Source: Paracyclopina nana
Taxonomy: Eukaryota > Arthropoda > Copepoda > Cyclopoida > Cyclopettidae
Assembly: GCA_019096065.1 (NCBI GenBank)
Contig: JAGUCH010000007.1
Span: forward strand, 518,501-582,500
Length of the DNA: 64,000 nucleotides
Reading direction: 5' to 3'
The notes beneath the pieces are model-generated. The model saw only the letters and a program-made list of their open reading frames with translations, was not told where the DNA came from and ran no database searches. Within the stretch, counting starts at the first letter, position 1, and the number at the start of each line of letters is the position of its first letter. This document shows positions 11,001 to 21,839 of the stretch, one piece after another. The position numbers were made by a program, and so were the translations under genes.

Positions 11001-14000
11001 AGAAAAAATTCCTATTATTCCTTGCTAAAATCCCAATTTGGCTTCCAAAATCATGCTAGTTTTCACAAGTAGCACGAAAAGTGTAAGCTGCTTAAAATAG
11101 TGCGTGACAAAACGACTTGTCCAACTGCCATAAAAAATGCAGTGTTGGTACTGAGCCTACATACTTGGCTTGAAGAAGTGAAAATCAGGCTTTATTAGTT
11201 CCTGTCCATACTGAGCTTTGCTAGTCTTTGTCTGGCCCAGTAAGAAAGTTTGAGCTTGGCATGGCCATATATAGCATTCAGCTCATAATTAAACTCGATC
11301 TGATCTCTGAGCACGAATTTTCTCCATTGGTGATGGCTGTAAAAATGCCACCAATTTCCACTAGCTAAAAAAGATCTGCGGGTGAGCATATTCTTACTAA
11401 TAATTGATTTCGAGGGTTTTGTTTGAGTTGAGCCGCGCTCGCACACATGTTTCTAATTATTCTATGCATAATCGATTTAACCCGTATAGCACTAGGAAAA
11501 ACTTTTTTAATTGGACCTCCTACACCGATGCTATTAAATGCCCGTGGAAATATTGTATCAATTTGCCTTGAATCGAATTTTAATCTACTTTGCTTGATTA
11601 TTTTGTAAACTGTTTAAGCAGTGTTTTTATAATGTGGAGCTTTTTTAAGAAATTAATTTTCAACGAACTAATCACATTTCTCGGGCTTTAAGTGACTAAT
11701 TAGCAAGCTTAAACATTGAAGTTTTCTGCAGATAATTAGGGTGAGAAAAGAGAGATTTAGTTTAGATTTTTAAAAAAAAATTTCTGTTATGAAATGCCGT
11801 CTTACAAAACAGCTCTTAGCATGATGAAGTTTTTACGTAATAATTGGGAAAATATGCGCAGTTGTGTATATATGCCCAAAAATATTCAATTACACTTTTA
11901 AGACAAGAAGGCTGTTACAATGTCTACCTATAAAATCTCAAATAGCCAAAATTACCCTCAGAATGGAGGAATTTCTTTATGCCAACGCAAACTTTTAATT
12001 GGCTCGCTTCATTCCAAATAATTTGCTAGAAAATGGAAAAAGCACTCGTAAAATTACAGCCCTCGCATTTGCTCGGGCGAGAAAAGCTTAACTCGTGTTT
12101 TTCCAATCGAAAAATCAAATAATTCAAATGCTTTTGAGGTGGCTTGGAATGTTTCGTAATTAAATAGATGCAATATTTTCCTCAAAAGGGCGGGGGGTTC
12201 ACCTGGGGCTAAAAGGGAGAGAGGGCGAAGTTCATGATACTACTCGCGTAATAATGCATTCAGACGTCAAAACGCAAAGAAATCAAGTTTCTCCTCCTCC
12301 TGCTGCTCAACTTGACTCGGTGGCAACGTAAGGTGGCTCAAGATGGTTATCAATATACCACACAGGTATGCGGTAATATTTCCTTACCAGAACTACTCCG
12401 TTGTCGCCCGAGGACTTGACCAGGGAGCCGAACCATTGGCCTGACTTCTTGTCATATTGTTGCCCAGTGGAAGCCAGAGTGTTTCCTAGATGAGATAAAT
12501 TGTGTTTGACTGAGCCTGTTGTCACAATACTGTCATCATTGTCACCTTTGGTGTCGAAGGGGATGAGATCACATTGGCCAGGGGCATCTGGGGGGCATTT
12601 GTACACTGCACCACCCTTTACCACATCTGGTTGCCCCGCATCGGCCGTTGGGGCCCCAACTAGTAGCCTGAAAAAATAGACGATTTAAAAAAGAATAATT
12701 TACTTTTAATAGCGAAAGTCAGCAGAAATCTTGTCGAAAGCTGACATTGACTCCTGACGTTCATTTTCAGTTTGAGGAGCTGACATTCTATTTGAATGAT
12801 TACAACTGGGTCTCATTAGTACGTTAGTTGGGTATCATTTGGTATCTGCGCACAAAAAGTGTCTCTTACGACAAAAAACAGTAATTGAACATGTCAAATA
12901 TGAGTTTACGATAAGTTAATGAGTAGATGACTCTTGGGTAAGGAAACCCTTAGAGAGGATTAAAGTATGAAAGGATTAATAAGTTCGACTTTTCATTTAA
13001 AAACGAAAATAATACATTATCTCAGGGTTTATGACGGTAGCTGTGTTTTAATCCACAGAATAGTCAGCAATTTCCTTAAATACTTAACATCTGACTGGCT
13101 TTCTAAAACTAATTTTAATTTCCTTTATAAGGTTACTACAATGGCTACCAACTTAAGCACTAATGTCAGTCAAATTTATTTGTTAAAATGCCAAGATGAG
13201 ACATGCTGATTGCCCCTCCACAATTATCTTGAAAAAGCAGATCAGCTGGCTTCAATAGTTGAGTTGATCCTGGGAAATTTGTTTATTTTTGCAATATTTT
13301 CAAAGGGGATTGAAGGAAGGCATAAATTGAGGAGCAGAAGCTCAACGACTGAGGGGTGTGGGGAGGGTGAAAGAAATCTTCCTCTTATGAATGCATGAAA
13401 TGCAAGCAATGAGGCCATACATAAGTTTATGCTCCACACACATGTACAGTGCATCATCATCACATGTGGGGTGAAGAAAACTGTCTGTTGATTCATTCGC
13501 CATGACTGTTCGAAAATTGTGTGAAAGTGTGAGGAGCAAATTCGTAGATCACTCAGCACCCACCCATCAACATCATCCCTCCCTCATTACTATAACCAAT
13601 TGTCTTAAAATACGATCTACATCGTGTTTTGACGACATCTCAGTTTTTGTCGAAAGCGACACTTTTTTTGGCTAGATACCAAACGATACCCAACTTGCCA
13701 ATTAATGAGACCCGATTGTCATCGTTCAAGTTGGGCGTCAGTTCCTCAAACTGAAAATGAACGTCAGGAGCAAAGGTTTGCTTACGACAAGATTTTACGT
13801 GACTTTTGCAAATGCGCGAGCGGTAATTAAGTCTGTTGACACAGACGACATTTGCTTAAAATATTTTATAGTGGCTGGCAAATGGAGGCAGAAGAAGTGG
13901 GGCGAGTAAGCTGAGAATTGCAGCAACCCTCGCACGTGAAATTTCTTCTTTCAGGCATCCAAGCTCTCTTGCTAACAATTTAGTGTACACACCCGAGCAA

Positions 14001-14559
14001 TAAACACAAATCATTCCAACTCCAGCTAATCTGTTCGTTACTGTGAGCTTCGAGAAAAGCTTCACCTTGGCGCATTAAAAAAGAAACTTTTCTCTCCTAT
14101 TCTCGCAAAGTAAATATCAAAGGCAAACTTGGGTGTCCAAGGCGCTGCTTTGCCGCCTCGGATGATTTGAGCGGAGCAATGTACATCATTGTGAACAGTT
14201 TTTTTGGGTCTTTTTCGGCTGATTTTTCAAAAGTGTTTGCCTTGAAGAAATAGTTTATGTTGCATTTTGCATTAAAAGAATGTAATACTATTTTTCTGAA
14301 GCTCTTCAATGAAGAAAGCCTCAAATGCTTAAAATTCTTACCATGGTTGCCCTTGTTCTCTGTGCTGTGCCACTGAAAAGCCAAACATGCAATCACCATC
14401 ATCACAGCTCTTTCTTGGAGCTTCATGAATCACTTTGCTATTCACATCCACGTTGAAACTGTTCACTACTCGTACTGTGCAAGCAGCCCAAAATAGCACT
14501 GCTAAAACACTATAATGGCTGAGTAATTGCGTCCTTCTCTTCACAACCTGTTGAGCCAT
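1..14559 (-). CDS. if: Integrin alpha-PS2-like subunit (3' end beyond window)
   Basis: Cell-surface alpha subunit that pairs with a beta integrin to bind extracellular matrix. Exons read on the minus strand: 14559-14342, 12667-12388, one of 10145-10025 or 9910-9790, 8048-7987, 7923-7875, 6488-6310, 6185-5979, 5860-5636, 4808-4505, 4403-4213, 4148-3973, 3222-2988, 2729-2271, then 2036 to the left edge. The first 13 exons give 902 codons with phase kept at every junction. Seen: signal peptide (LAVLFWAACTVRVVNS) then FNVDV; FG-GAP propeller with GSWYWQGQ and calcium loops (DLNGDGLDD, EFNGDNDNADV, DLDNNEYPD) followed by VGAP-like strands; thigh and calf domains (CDVGNPLPANTQ). The transmembrane segment and GFFKR tail lie off-window. 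The PS2 assignment rests on CAPRYV/GYHRQGSCQAG and the splice pattern known from fly inflated; integrin alpha is certain, the subtype likely. Confidence 0.93.
640..985 (-). repeat. 21-24 bp coding tandem repeat (GSSGSNY units)
   Basis: About a dozen direct units of 21 or 24 bp, each encoding a 7-8 residue repeat such as GSSGSNY, GTSAGSNY or GSSTGSNY, inside the integrin alpha insert exon. All length changes are multiples of three, so the frame is preserved. The left-hand copies are nearly identical, indicating recent expansion. Confidence 0.9.
3332..3818. repeat. Foldback element in integrin alpha intron
   Basis: Almost the whole block is one inverted repeat. The left arm contains ttatgctggaattgagcaca and the right arm its complement ending in cagcataat; pairing continues inward (agccttgatcta; ctttttagccgctatc; accaga). 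Arms exceed 150 bp with moderate divergence. It lies between the exons ending 3222 and 3973 and carries no coding capacity. Confidence 0.75.
4855..5280. repeat. Foldback element with nested central hairpin, integrin alpha intron
   Basis: The left arm (about 4858-4975) and right arm (about 5145-5275) are inverted: caagctcgaatttgaggccg faces cggcctcaaattcgagcttg. A second inner inverted pair surrounds the centre (gggcagac ... gtctgccc; aactttgaaaat ... attttcaaagtt). It sits in the intron between exons 5860-5636 and 4808-4505. Confidence 0.75.
7545..7560 (+). promoter_or_regulatory. CTCF-like motif heading a dispersed module
   Basis: CCCGCTAGATGGCGCT fits the CTCF core pattern (C-C-N-S-Y-A-G-R-K-G-G-C-R-S). 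It begins a module of about 145 bp that continues with TTACCAGA (7582), ggcgcc and finally CCACTTCTGGTAGCTC (about 7660-7676). Binding is inferred from the motif only. Confidence 0.35.
8728..8769 (-). CDS. if: Possible 42-bp cassette microexon of the integrin alpha gene
   Basis: Between the alternative exon pair and the next constitutive exon lies a candidate with acceptor atttccag and donor gtacac. It is 42 bp, open in the required phase (2 nt + 13 codons + 1 nt), and would insert about 14 residues (DIYQTTEEGNVLI) ahead of GKWGYHRQG. The phase and length fit a cassette that can be skipped without frameshift. No other integrin is recalled with this insert, so this is inference from splice signals only. 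Confidence 0.35.
9790..9910 (-). CDS. if: Integrin alpha alternative exon, downstream copy (121 bp)
   Basis: Homologue of the exon just upstream, exactly the same length and phase. The acceptor is ctctatag before GCCTGCGCACC and the donor follows ACAA with gtaagtg. It encodes ACAPRYVWYSRNFLRREPIG and later TARNNFAEFFEYSPCRT. The two versions share ACAPRYV and ARNNF but differ in the loop residues between and after, which shape the ligand-facing surface. The EYSPCRT ending is the more integrin-typical of the two. Confidence 0.88.
10025..10145 (-). CDS. if: Integrin alpha alternative exon, upstream copy (121 bp)
   Basis: First in transcription order of two homologous exons. The acceptor is tttgcag before GCATGTGCACC and the donor follows TCAG with gtagac. 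It encodes 40 residues starting ACAPRYVYYVFMDRMDPVGM and later SARNNF, ending in phase 1. It begins in phase 0 after exon 2 (ends GDNGVVL) and joins in frame to the KWGYHRQGSCQAG exon. It lies between propeller blades, where fly alpha-PS2 exon 8 and vertebrate alpha6/alpha7 X1/X2 exons are alternatively spliced. Joining it to the second copy would create an immediate stop, so use should be mutually exclusive. Confidence 0.85.
12700..12850 (-). repeat. Dispersed repeat copy, intron 1 of integrin alpha
   Basis: Inverted relative to 13640-13800 in the same intron; the two share cctgacgttcattttcagtt, gggtctcatta and gttgggtatc. It belongs to the family whose core is a TTCAGTTT...AAACTGAA palindrome, also found in the beta-integrin and innexin introns. 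Confidence 0.6.
13640..13800 (+). repeat. Dispersed repeat copy, intron 1 of integrin alpha
   Basis: Inverted partner of the 12700-12850 copy. It contains gagacccgattgtcatcg, cctcaaactgaaaatgaac and gcttacgacaagatttta. No open frame. Confidence 0.6.
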
Positions 14560-17500
14560 TTTTCAGCACTTTGCCTCCAATCTCTTTTCAAGCTCTCGTT
14601 TTTTATGGCTGCTCATCAATTCTTTTTTGTCTCCAATGATTGGCAGTGCATGGTCAGCGTTTTCCACTCATCTGTCTGGAAAGAGGAAAATTGGAAATGA
14701 ACATTTAACCTGGATTTTTTTAGATGAAAAAATGTGGGAAGTCGTCGACCTTCTCCATTTTCATTTGATACACAGCAATTTTTTTTTGCATCAGACTCCT
14801 ACTAAAACTACAGCTACTACATTTTGTGATATGGGGCTATATTACAGAATATTGGCGATAAAAAAGCTTGGCCTCGCTCCAAGTGGACCGAGTGGAGCAT
14901 AAAAGAGCGGCCATTTTGATCATGATGGAGCTGTCCCTTCAAGCAAACTGGGGCAAAGGTTGAAGATGGATTATGGAAAATTCAATTGATTTTTCGCAAG
15001 CCCCCCAAAAAAAACTGGCAATAGTTTGCAAAATGTCCTCGAGTTGACGTTTGCTCGTAATTGCTGTCGTTGTAGAACATAACAGGGCAAAAGAAAACTT
15101 GGCAGCTCTTCTACAGCGTGAAAGTATTAGCTGAAAATCATTTGAGTAAACTCTCACTTGTGGCTTTCATATGCAATGAAGTCATGCCCAGGCCATGCGC
15201 GGAAAAAGATGTTTTCAAATGCCAAAAAACTTTGCATAGGGAAAGAGCAGGAAAAGCTCACGCCAGGTGGCGCCACCGCGGAAATCCATTAAGGCTTTTG
15301 CCGCTGCAGTAGAGCAAGGACAATATTTTTTTAATGAATCCGAGTACGAGGCATGTTATTTCACGTGGTCTGTTTTCAACGTTTCCTCCTTCATTAATTA
15401 ATAAGCATTGTTATGCGCAATCGAAAGCATGACGCAACGCCATCTAGCGGCCGGGTGGCAAAACTAGTACAGCTGGCGTTTCCCTATAAGCAGATCTATT
15501 GTGAATAACAGATGCACTCCGTTTGGGAGCAAACCTGGCCGTTAATGCGTGGGCGATGCCCGCACTACACAACTCGGTGAATTTGCTTTTTTCGGCGATG
15601 ACGCCATTTCATTTGAGGTTAGCCAAAAGCCAGGCAATTAAATTAGGGAAAATGGCCGAAATGGCGTTGGTTTTCCGAAGCCTATCTGCAAAATGTGTTT
15701 GATTAGGCTGGGTGCGGTGTGCATTTCGCACCGGATGTGCCCAATGGTGCAACAACTCCCAATGCGCATACACATATCCCTTATTTAACGTTTTTCGTCA
15801 TTTTCATGGTGTGGTTGTTAATTGGATGGGAAACGCGGATGCCACGGCGATGACTCACCCCGCTTGATTTCCTTATTGAGACGAGTTGACAATTGGCACT
15901 GCACTCAAGATCGGGGATTGTTGAAAGGTCGCTGGTTTTCGTTCGGCACTGGCAGTCACTCAGTCGGCCTTCCACGGGCCTTTAGAGGCGGTTAGCGATG
16001 GTCTTTGGCGGCCATGTGTGCGAGTGTCTTGGGCCATATGTGTGCGGCGGAGGTGAGATGCTTAGCACTGAAGTGAACTGCCGTCGTAGGCTGGGCTGCC
16101 TTGAAAACGCGTTACTTGTCCTAACTTTGCACACACTGCCGCGAAGCGAGCGAAGCGGGCAGCAAAAGTCAAAGTCGAGCGCACGTTTACGTCGCTCACC
16201 TCGATGCTTCTACATACATACATACGGTCAGGCCACTTCGAAACGGCCCAAAACGACTTCAAGGTGCGCTCAGCTCAGCAGCAGCAGCAGCGCCGAGCGG
16301 CCAGCTGGATAGTGGATATGCAGGCCGCATGCACACCTCGCTCATATCGTCATCATCGTCTTCTTATTCATGCCGATTCACCATGGAGTCTTCTTCCGCA
16401 ATTTCATCCCTATTTCAAGCGCATTTGGTTGAAATTCGCTCCGTTTGCCTCGTACCAGTTGCGCAAAGTTGGTTGGCAAACGCGCGCAACCTTTTGTTTT
16501 GATTTGCGGTGCGCCCTGCGATTTGACGGAAAATGTAACGCGTTACTTTTGAGTTTTGACGCACTTTTAAATGTTCACTTGCGATTTGACGGAAAATATC
16601 ACACGCGTTGACGGACGATTTGTTGTTGTTTTTAATCACGTTTGCCCTATTTCCGATTGAGACATTTACTTAAGATTCAACCTGTGCAATGCTATAACGA
16701 GACTTTTTTTGATTTTAGCTGTATTTTTAGGCTCTTTTAATGGCGCCCAAACTGACAAAAGTATTGAAAAACAATTGTTTAGAATTTCCCAGTTCCAGTT
16801 GCAAGTTGGCCATGGTAGAATATATTTGGCTTTTGCTGCTGGGATTTAAAGCATTTTTATGAAGCAAGACAGAAATGTGTTGAATGCTTTATGCTACAAA
16901 CAACGGCCTCGGCTTGACATTGACAAGCAAGCGAGCGAGCGAGGGAAGCAGAAACAACGAGAGCAGATGAAAAGAAGGCTGACCAAAACAATGCTCGTTT
17001 CTTGATTGCTCTCATGCATTATACAGCCAGACTTGTACTTCAACTGCGATTGCGCCACCTTACAACAAATCAAAAAAACATTCATGCAGCAATTTGGCAT
17101 CAAACAACATTCCAGAGCCCAAGGGAAATTTCTTCCTTTTGCAGTACACCACAAATCACTTTTTCTAGATTCGCCTTTTTTTTGACTTTTTATAAGCTTT
17201 CTTGGAACACGAACAAAATTGTGAAATGTGAAGGTAATGCATATGGCAACAAGTGTACAATTGAGATCTTGACATTTTGGCTATTTTCGTAAGCTTCTGT
17301 GGAACATTGAGCTTATCCTTGTAGTTTCATTTTTTAAGAATTGTCCTCCAAAGCGTTATTCTGCTTTTTTTGTTCTATGTGTGCCCCTTAAAAAGTAGAG
17401 ATGTTTTAAAGCCGTGGCAGATGAAAGTTTTTCAATTTGGGCAGAAAGCAAGCAAGTTGATTTTCCTCTTCGTAGTTGAGATTTTCACTGCTTAAAAATT

Positions 17501-17850
17501 GAAGATATGAAGAAGCCATTTGGGCAGCAATATCTTGTATACTCGAAAAGATATTGCCTTGATATTGAGTTTTTTATGCCCTTTTGCTTGAGGCTGATTC
17601 ATACCTTTTTCCTCGTAAAAAGCAACATTTTGGGATAAATCACCCTTCTAGGAATTCAATTTCGCATTTTTTACTTGCTGGAAATTCGAGTCATTGCTAT
17701 TTCTGCAGACAAAAAGGAAATTGTTGTTTAGTTTCCCAAAGTACATGATTTCGAGCGAAGCGATGACCAAGGTGAAGGCCGATTTTCAATAACGTTTAAC
17801 GCGTGTGTTATTCGTTTCCAAAAAATGCGGAAAATAGCTGATTGCGGTGT
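14560..17850. other. Upstream region of integrin alpha, no gene seen
   Basis: No coding exon is recognised. The part around 16050-16620 is unusually GC-rich and CpG-rich for this window (acgcgttac, gcgaagcgagcgaagcgggc, a cag run near 16280) and contains, on the minus strand, a donor-like gcatcgag/gtgagcg near 16200. A first non-coding exon or promoter of the integrin alpha gene could lie here. A CTCF-like CCGCTAGATGGCGT (minus) is at 15438-15450. Confidence 0.4.
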
Positions 17851-17907
17851 TTGGTTTCTCAGTTGGTCTTTTGAGGGTTGATTTAGTTTCGTTTCAGCTG
17901 CTGAAGA

Positions 17908-18618
17908 ATGAACAAGTGCGAAATTTGTGGGTTGAAATTCAGGCTGGTGATAGCTTTAAAAAAGCATCGAGAAACAAAGCACGAAGCAGAGAAGGAAAAT
18001 CAATGCAAGCGTTTCAAGTGCGATATTTGCTATAAGCAATATAAAACAAGAAGTTACCTTTCAGCTCATGTGAAAATCGTGCATGAAGAAATCAAGCCAT
18101 TTTCATGCAATATTTGTGCCACAAAATTTGCTACAAAGCAACAGCTCAGGAGACATGTGGATTCAGTGCATAAAAAGTTGAAGCCATATCCGTGTGACAT
18201 TTGTCACAAACTATTTGGGGGAAATGGTAGCCTCTTGAGGCATGTCAGGACTGTGCATGAGGAACTCAAACCTTTTTCTTGTGACTCTTGTGATGTTAAA
18301 TGTACAACTCGTTATCACCTCATTCAGCATGTAAATGCAGTGCATAACAAGTTGAAGCCATATCACTGCGACATTTGTGACACAAAATGTATTTCAAAGA
18401 GTAAGCTCAAGTTCCATGTGGATGTAGTGCATAACAAGTTGAAGCCATATCACTGCGACATTTGTGACACAAAATGTATTTCAAAGAGTAACCTCAAGGT
18501 CCATGTGGATTCAGTGCATAAAAAGTTGAAGCCATACCAGTGTGACATTTGCTACAAACAATATGGCAATAACAGTAGCCTCTTGAGGCATGTCAGGACA
18601 GTGCATAAGGACACATAA
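17908..18618 (+). CDS. C2H2 zinc-finger protein, copy 1 (8 fingers)
   Basis: Intronless 236-residue protein made almost entirely of C2H2 fingers, probably nuclear and nucleic-acid-binding. Eight fingers are visible: CEICGLKF, CDICYKQY, CNICATKF, CDICHKLF, CDSCDVKC, two CDICDTKC and CDICYKQY, each C-x2-C-x12-H-x3/4-H. Linkers are H(K/N)KLKPY or HEE(L/I)KPF rather than the usual TGEKPY. Several fingers have Cys in place of the conserved Phe (KC). No KRAB, BTB or ZAD domain. A close relative lies 2 kb downstream on the same strand, and the 5' flank (cagctgctgaag before the ATG) is shared. Target unknown. Confidence 0.85.
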   Translation: MNKCEICGLKFRLVIALKKHRETKHEAEKENQCKRFKCDICYKQYKTRSYLSAHVKIVHEEIKPFSCNICATKFATKQQLRRHVDSVHKKLKPYPCDICHKLFGGNGSLLRHVRTVHEELKPFSCDSCDVKCTTRYHLIQHVNAVHNKLKPYHCDICDTKCISKSKLKFHVDVVHNKLKPYHCDICDTKCISKSNLKVHVDSVHKKLKPYQCDICYKQYGNNSSLLRHVRTVHKDT

Positions 18619-18970
18619 TGGGCTTCTTTCCAAACGCTTAAAAAGCATGTTTTTTCAGTGCATAAAAAGTTGAATCCCTTGAGTGAGATGTGTGCCACCA
18701 AATGATTTGGCAAAGAGGGCACCCTTGTTGTCAAGTCACTTAAATATGTGACCTCGGGACTCATGCCTTATTTGTGAAGTCTAATTTTTCGCAAAAACTA
18801 GCCACATGAATCATGTGGGTAATGTTTCCTAAAAGTTGAAGCCAGTGGCATTTGTGAAAGACTGTTTGTTAAGTACCTGTCAATGCACATCCGAGTTGTG
18901 CATGAGGAACTCAAGCAATTTTCTCTCATCTTTTGCGACAAAAGTTGGCAATGCATGGATGTGAGCACCA
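18619..18970 (+). pseudogene. Eroded zinc-finger remnants after copy 1
   Basis: Beyond the TAA, finger-coding fragments continue with stops and frameshifts: a tcagtgcataaaaagttgaa linker, gagatgtgtgccaccaaatg, catttgtgaaagactgtttg and tgcatgaggaactcaag. The ancestor had more fingers and lost its 3' part. Confidence 0.65.
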
Positions 18971-20500
18971 AAGTGATTGGTGCAATTAATGATTAAATTT
19001 AACTTTTTACCTGGAACAAAGCCCATGGGAATTGGTTTGCAAATGTAAGCTTCAGCCTTGAATCGATAATCAAATATACTTTTTCTACATGTAGCTGCTA
19101 CTTGTAGCTTAAAAGAATCATTTATGTTGTAACATTTAATTTGCCAGATTTTGGTGAGGAATGAGGCAGTTTATTAAGCTTAGGAAAAGCTATCAGGCTG
19201 ACTAAATGCAATAAAACGAGTTCTGAATGCACCAAGTCTCATTGGCAGTTTTAGCCATTGCACAGTGGGTCAAAAAGCCATTTTCACGCTCACGAGAAAA
19301 TCCGCCAAATCGCCCGAATTCTCATTCAACCACCAATTTTCAACTTCTTATTAGGATGACTTCTAAGCAATGAAAAGAGTCAAAAATAGTTTGAATTAGA
19401 CAGATAAATATTCAAATTTGGCTTCAAAATCAAACTTTGCTTGAAAAAGTGTTCAGCAAGAAAAATGGTAGAATAGCCATTTTTGCCCATTTTTTGGGCA
19501 TCCATAACTTATGACTGGAATCGAATTGAATTGTTCTTTTATAACTGAGAGGTCAATCAGACCCCATTTAATGATTATTCATCAAAATTGGCTGCGGAAA
19601 TTTGCGGACTTGGGAGCTCGGAACGTCAATTTTTGGCTTACGCGCCTATGAAAATTAACTCCTACGATTTCGCAAGTTTTTTTCCCGTGCGCGTCGAGAA
19701 GGCTTTTTGAACCACCGTGCATTGGCTGCTAGTTGTTTTCTCACAAATGACCTGAATTGAGTACATCAAATATATCAGTGGTTGTAGTGATGATGAAACA
19801 ATGGTTATTAACTTCAATAAGCCATTGGAGGGACAAACTTGTTTGCTAGATGGCGCTTTTGGGGCAAGTATATTTGGAAAACTGTTGCGCGCGTCACGTG
19901 ATCATGAGCGGCAATTTGATTGGCTGATCAGCGGAGCCAGGTTAGAAAAAATTGGTTTCAGCAATGAAAAGCTTGGAAATTTGGGTGAGTTGCATATGGT
20001 TTTATGGCTTGAAAGGGTGCCATTTTATCCGTAGATTATGTCGTATTAATAAAGTTTTTAGAATTAGTGCACCAAAAGCCAAAAAATAGCCCATTAATGA
20101 TCGCCTATGTAGTGTAGCCATGTCAAATGTACTGGGCAAAGTTGCCGGGCTAGATGGCGCATGGAATCTAGCGACTTTACGCCTTCGGCTTATAGGTAGA
20201 TTTGGGCCTTTGTTCAAGCTCTGGCTCAAGTTGGGCCTGAAGTTTGATCTGATCAATTTCATTTTTCCACTTGCTGGAAGATCAGAGTCGTCAGCTTTTA
20301 GCATTCTCAGCCTCAGCTTTGTTTTCTTTAAGCCTTTCAATTTCGTCTTCTAATTCCTAGATTTTTTGCGGTCGTTGAATCATTGAATCTGCTTTTAATC
20401 TACGATCAAGAGATTTAGTTCACACGTTTTTCACCCCACTTTTGGATAACGCCACCGTAGCGTGGAGGGAGACGCGTTTCTTGCGTTAACTTCCGCGAAA
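18971..20500. other. Spacer between zinc-finger genes
   Basis: No gene recognised. It contains two CTCF-like motifs, TTGCTAGATGGCGCTTTT at about 19843-19860 and CCGGGCTAGATGGCGCATGG at about 20145-20164, and a CACAGTGGG motif near 19262. Confidence 0.4.
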
Positions 20501-20587
20501 ATGCGGAAAATAGCAATGTTGTGTTATTGTCAGAGCAGGACAGCGAGCAATTGAGGATTGAGTCAGTTTTGTTTCAACTGCTGAAGA

Positions 20588-21472
20588 ATGAACAAGTGCG
20601 AAATTTGTGGGTTGAAATTCAGGCTAGTGATTGCTTTGAAAAAGCATCAAGAAGCAAAGCACAAAGCAGAGAAGGAAAATCTACTGAAGCCTTTCAAGTG
20701 TGATATTTGTTATAAGCAATATAAAACAAGAAGTTACCTTTCAGCTCATGTGAAAACCGTGCATGAAGAAATCAAGCCATTTTCATGTGACATATGTGAC
20801 TCAAAATTCGTATCAAAACATCATGTAAAGGTCCATGTGAATACAGTGCATAACAAGTTGAAGCCACATCCTTGTGAGATTTGTGACACAAAATGTGTTT
20901 CAAAGAGTAAGCTCGGGATTCATTTGAATTCAGTGCATAAAAAGTTGAAGCCATATCAGTGCAACATTTGTTACGAACAATTTGGCCGAAATAATAGCCT
21001 CTTGAGGCATGTCAGGACTGTGCATGAGGAACTCAAGCCTTTTTCTTGTGACTCTTGTGAAGCTAAATGTGCAACTCGTTATCACCTCATTCAGCATGTC
21101 AATGCAGTGCATAAAAAATTGAAGCCATATCCATGTGACATTTGTGATACAAAATGTGTTTCAAAGAGTAAGCTCAAGTTCCATGTGGATGTAGTGCATA
21201 ACAAGTTGAAGCCATATCACTGCGACATTTGTGACACAAAATGTATTTCAAAGAGTAACCTCAAGATCCATGTGGATGCAGTGCATAACAAGTTGAAGCC
21301 ATATCACTGCGACATTTGTGACACAAAATGTATTTCAAAGAGTAACCTCAAGATCCATGTGGATTCAGTGCATAAAAAGTTGAAGCCCTATCAGTGTGAC
21401 ATTTGTTACAAACAATATGGCACTAACAGTAGCCTCTTGAGGCATGTCAGGACAGTGCATAAGGACACATAA
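20588..21472 (+). CDS. C2H2 zinc-finger protein, copy 2 (10 fingers)
   Basis: Tandem duplicate of the gene at 17908, intronless, 294 residues. The N-terminus is near-identical (MNKCEICGLKFRLVIALKKH) as is the last finger (CDICYKQYGTNSSLLRH). Ten fingers are visible; relative to copy 1 it has extra DTKC-type fingers (SKSNLKIHVDAVH and SKSKLGIHLNSVH), so finger number changes by unequal exchange among very similar 84-bp units. Linkers are again HKKLKPY/HNKLKPY. The 5' flank has the same cag/caactgctgaag context. Likely DNA-binding; target and partners unknown. Confidence 0.86.
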   Translation: MNKCEICGLKFRLVIALKKHQEAKHKAEKENLLKPFKCDICYKQYKTRSYLSAHVKTVHEEIKPFSCDICDSKFVSKHHVKVHVNTVHNKLKPHPCEICDTKCVSKSKLGIHLNSVHKKLKPYQCNICYEQFGRNNSLLRHVRTVHEELKPFSCDSCEAKCATRYHLIQHVNAVHKKLKPYPCDICDTKCVSKSKLKFHVDVVHNKLKPYHCDICDTKCISKSNLKIHVDAVHNKLKPYHCDICDTKCISKSNLKIHVDSVHKKLKPYQCDICYKQYGTNSSLLRHVRTVHKDT

Positions 21473-21670
21473 TGGGCTTCTTGCCAAACGCTGAAAAGGC
21501 TTGTGGATTCAGTGCATAAAAAGTTGAGGCTCTAGAGGTGAGATCTGTACGTGCTAAAAACATTTGACCTCTTTAAAGACAGCTTGAATCTGTTCGCACA
21601 AAGACATCTTTTTAAAAGTGACTTTTGTAGTGTGACCTGTTTCTCAAAAGCCAAGCTATGGGTCTGACTA
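21473..21670 (+). pseudogene. Eroded zinc-finger remnant after copy 2
   Basis: After the stop, gattcagtgcataaaaagtt and gtgagatctgtacgtgc continue the finger pattern without an open frame, parallel to the tail of copy 1. Both copies therefore truncated before, or in the same way as, the duplication. Confidence 0.5.
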
Positions 21671-21839
21671 ATTTCCTTACTACAAAAATGTACCAAACCT
21701 AGTGGAAATAAATGTTTGAACACGTCATACTATAGTTCATTATGAATGCAAAATAATCCTAAGCATTGTTTATTTTTAAACCAGTATACAATGTTTTTAT
21801 CACAATCACAGGCAATTGACAACAATACAGATCAGCTTT

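Noticed and set aside
16150-16330. Non-coding first exon of integrin alpha
   Set aside because: Only a donor-like gag/gtgagc and GC-rich context support it; no acceptor on the 14559 exon is strong enough to claim the structure.
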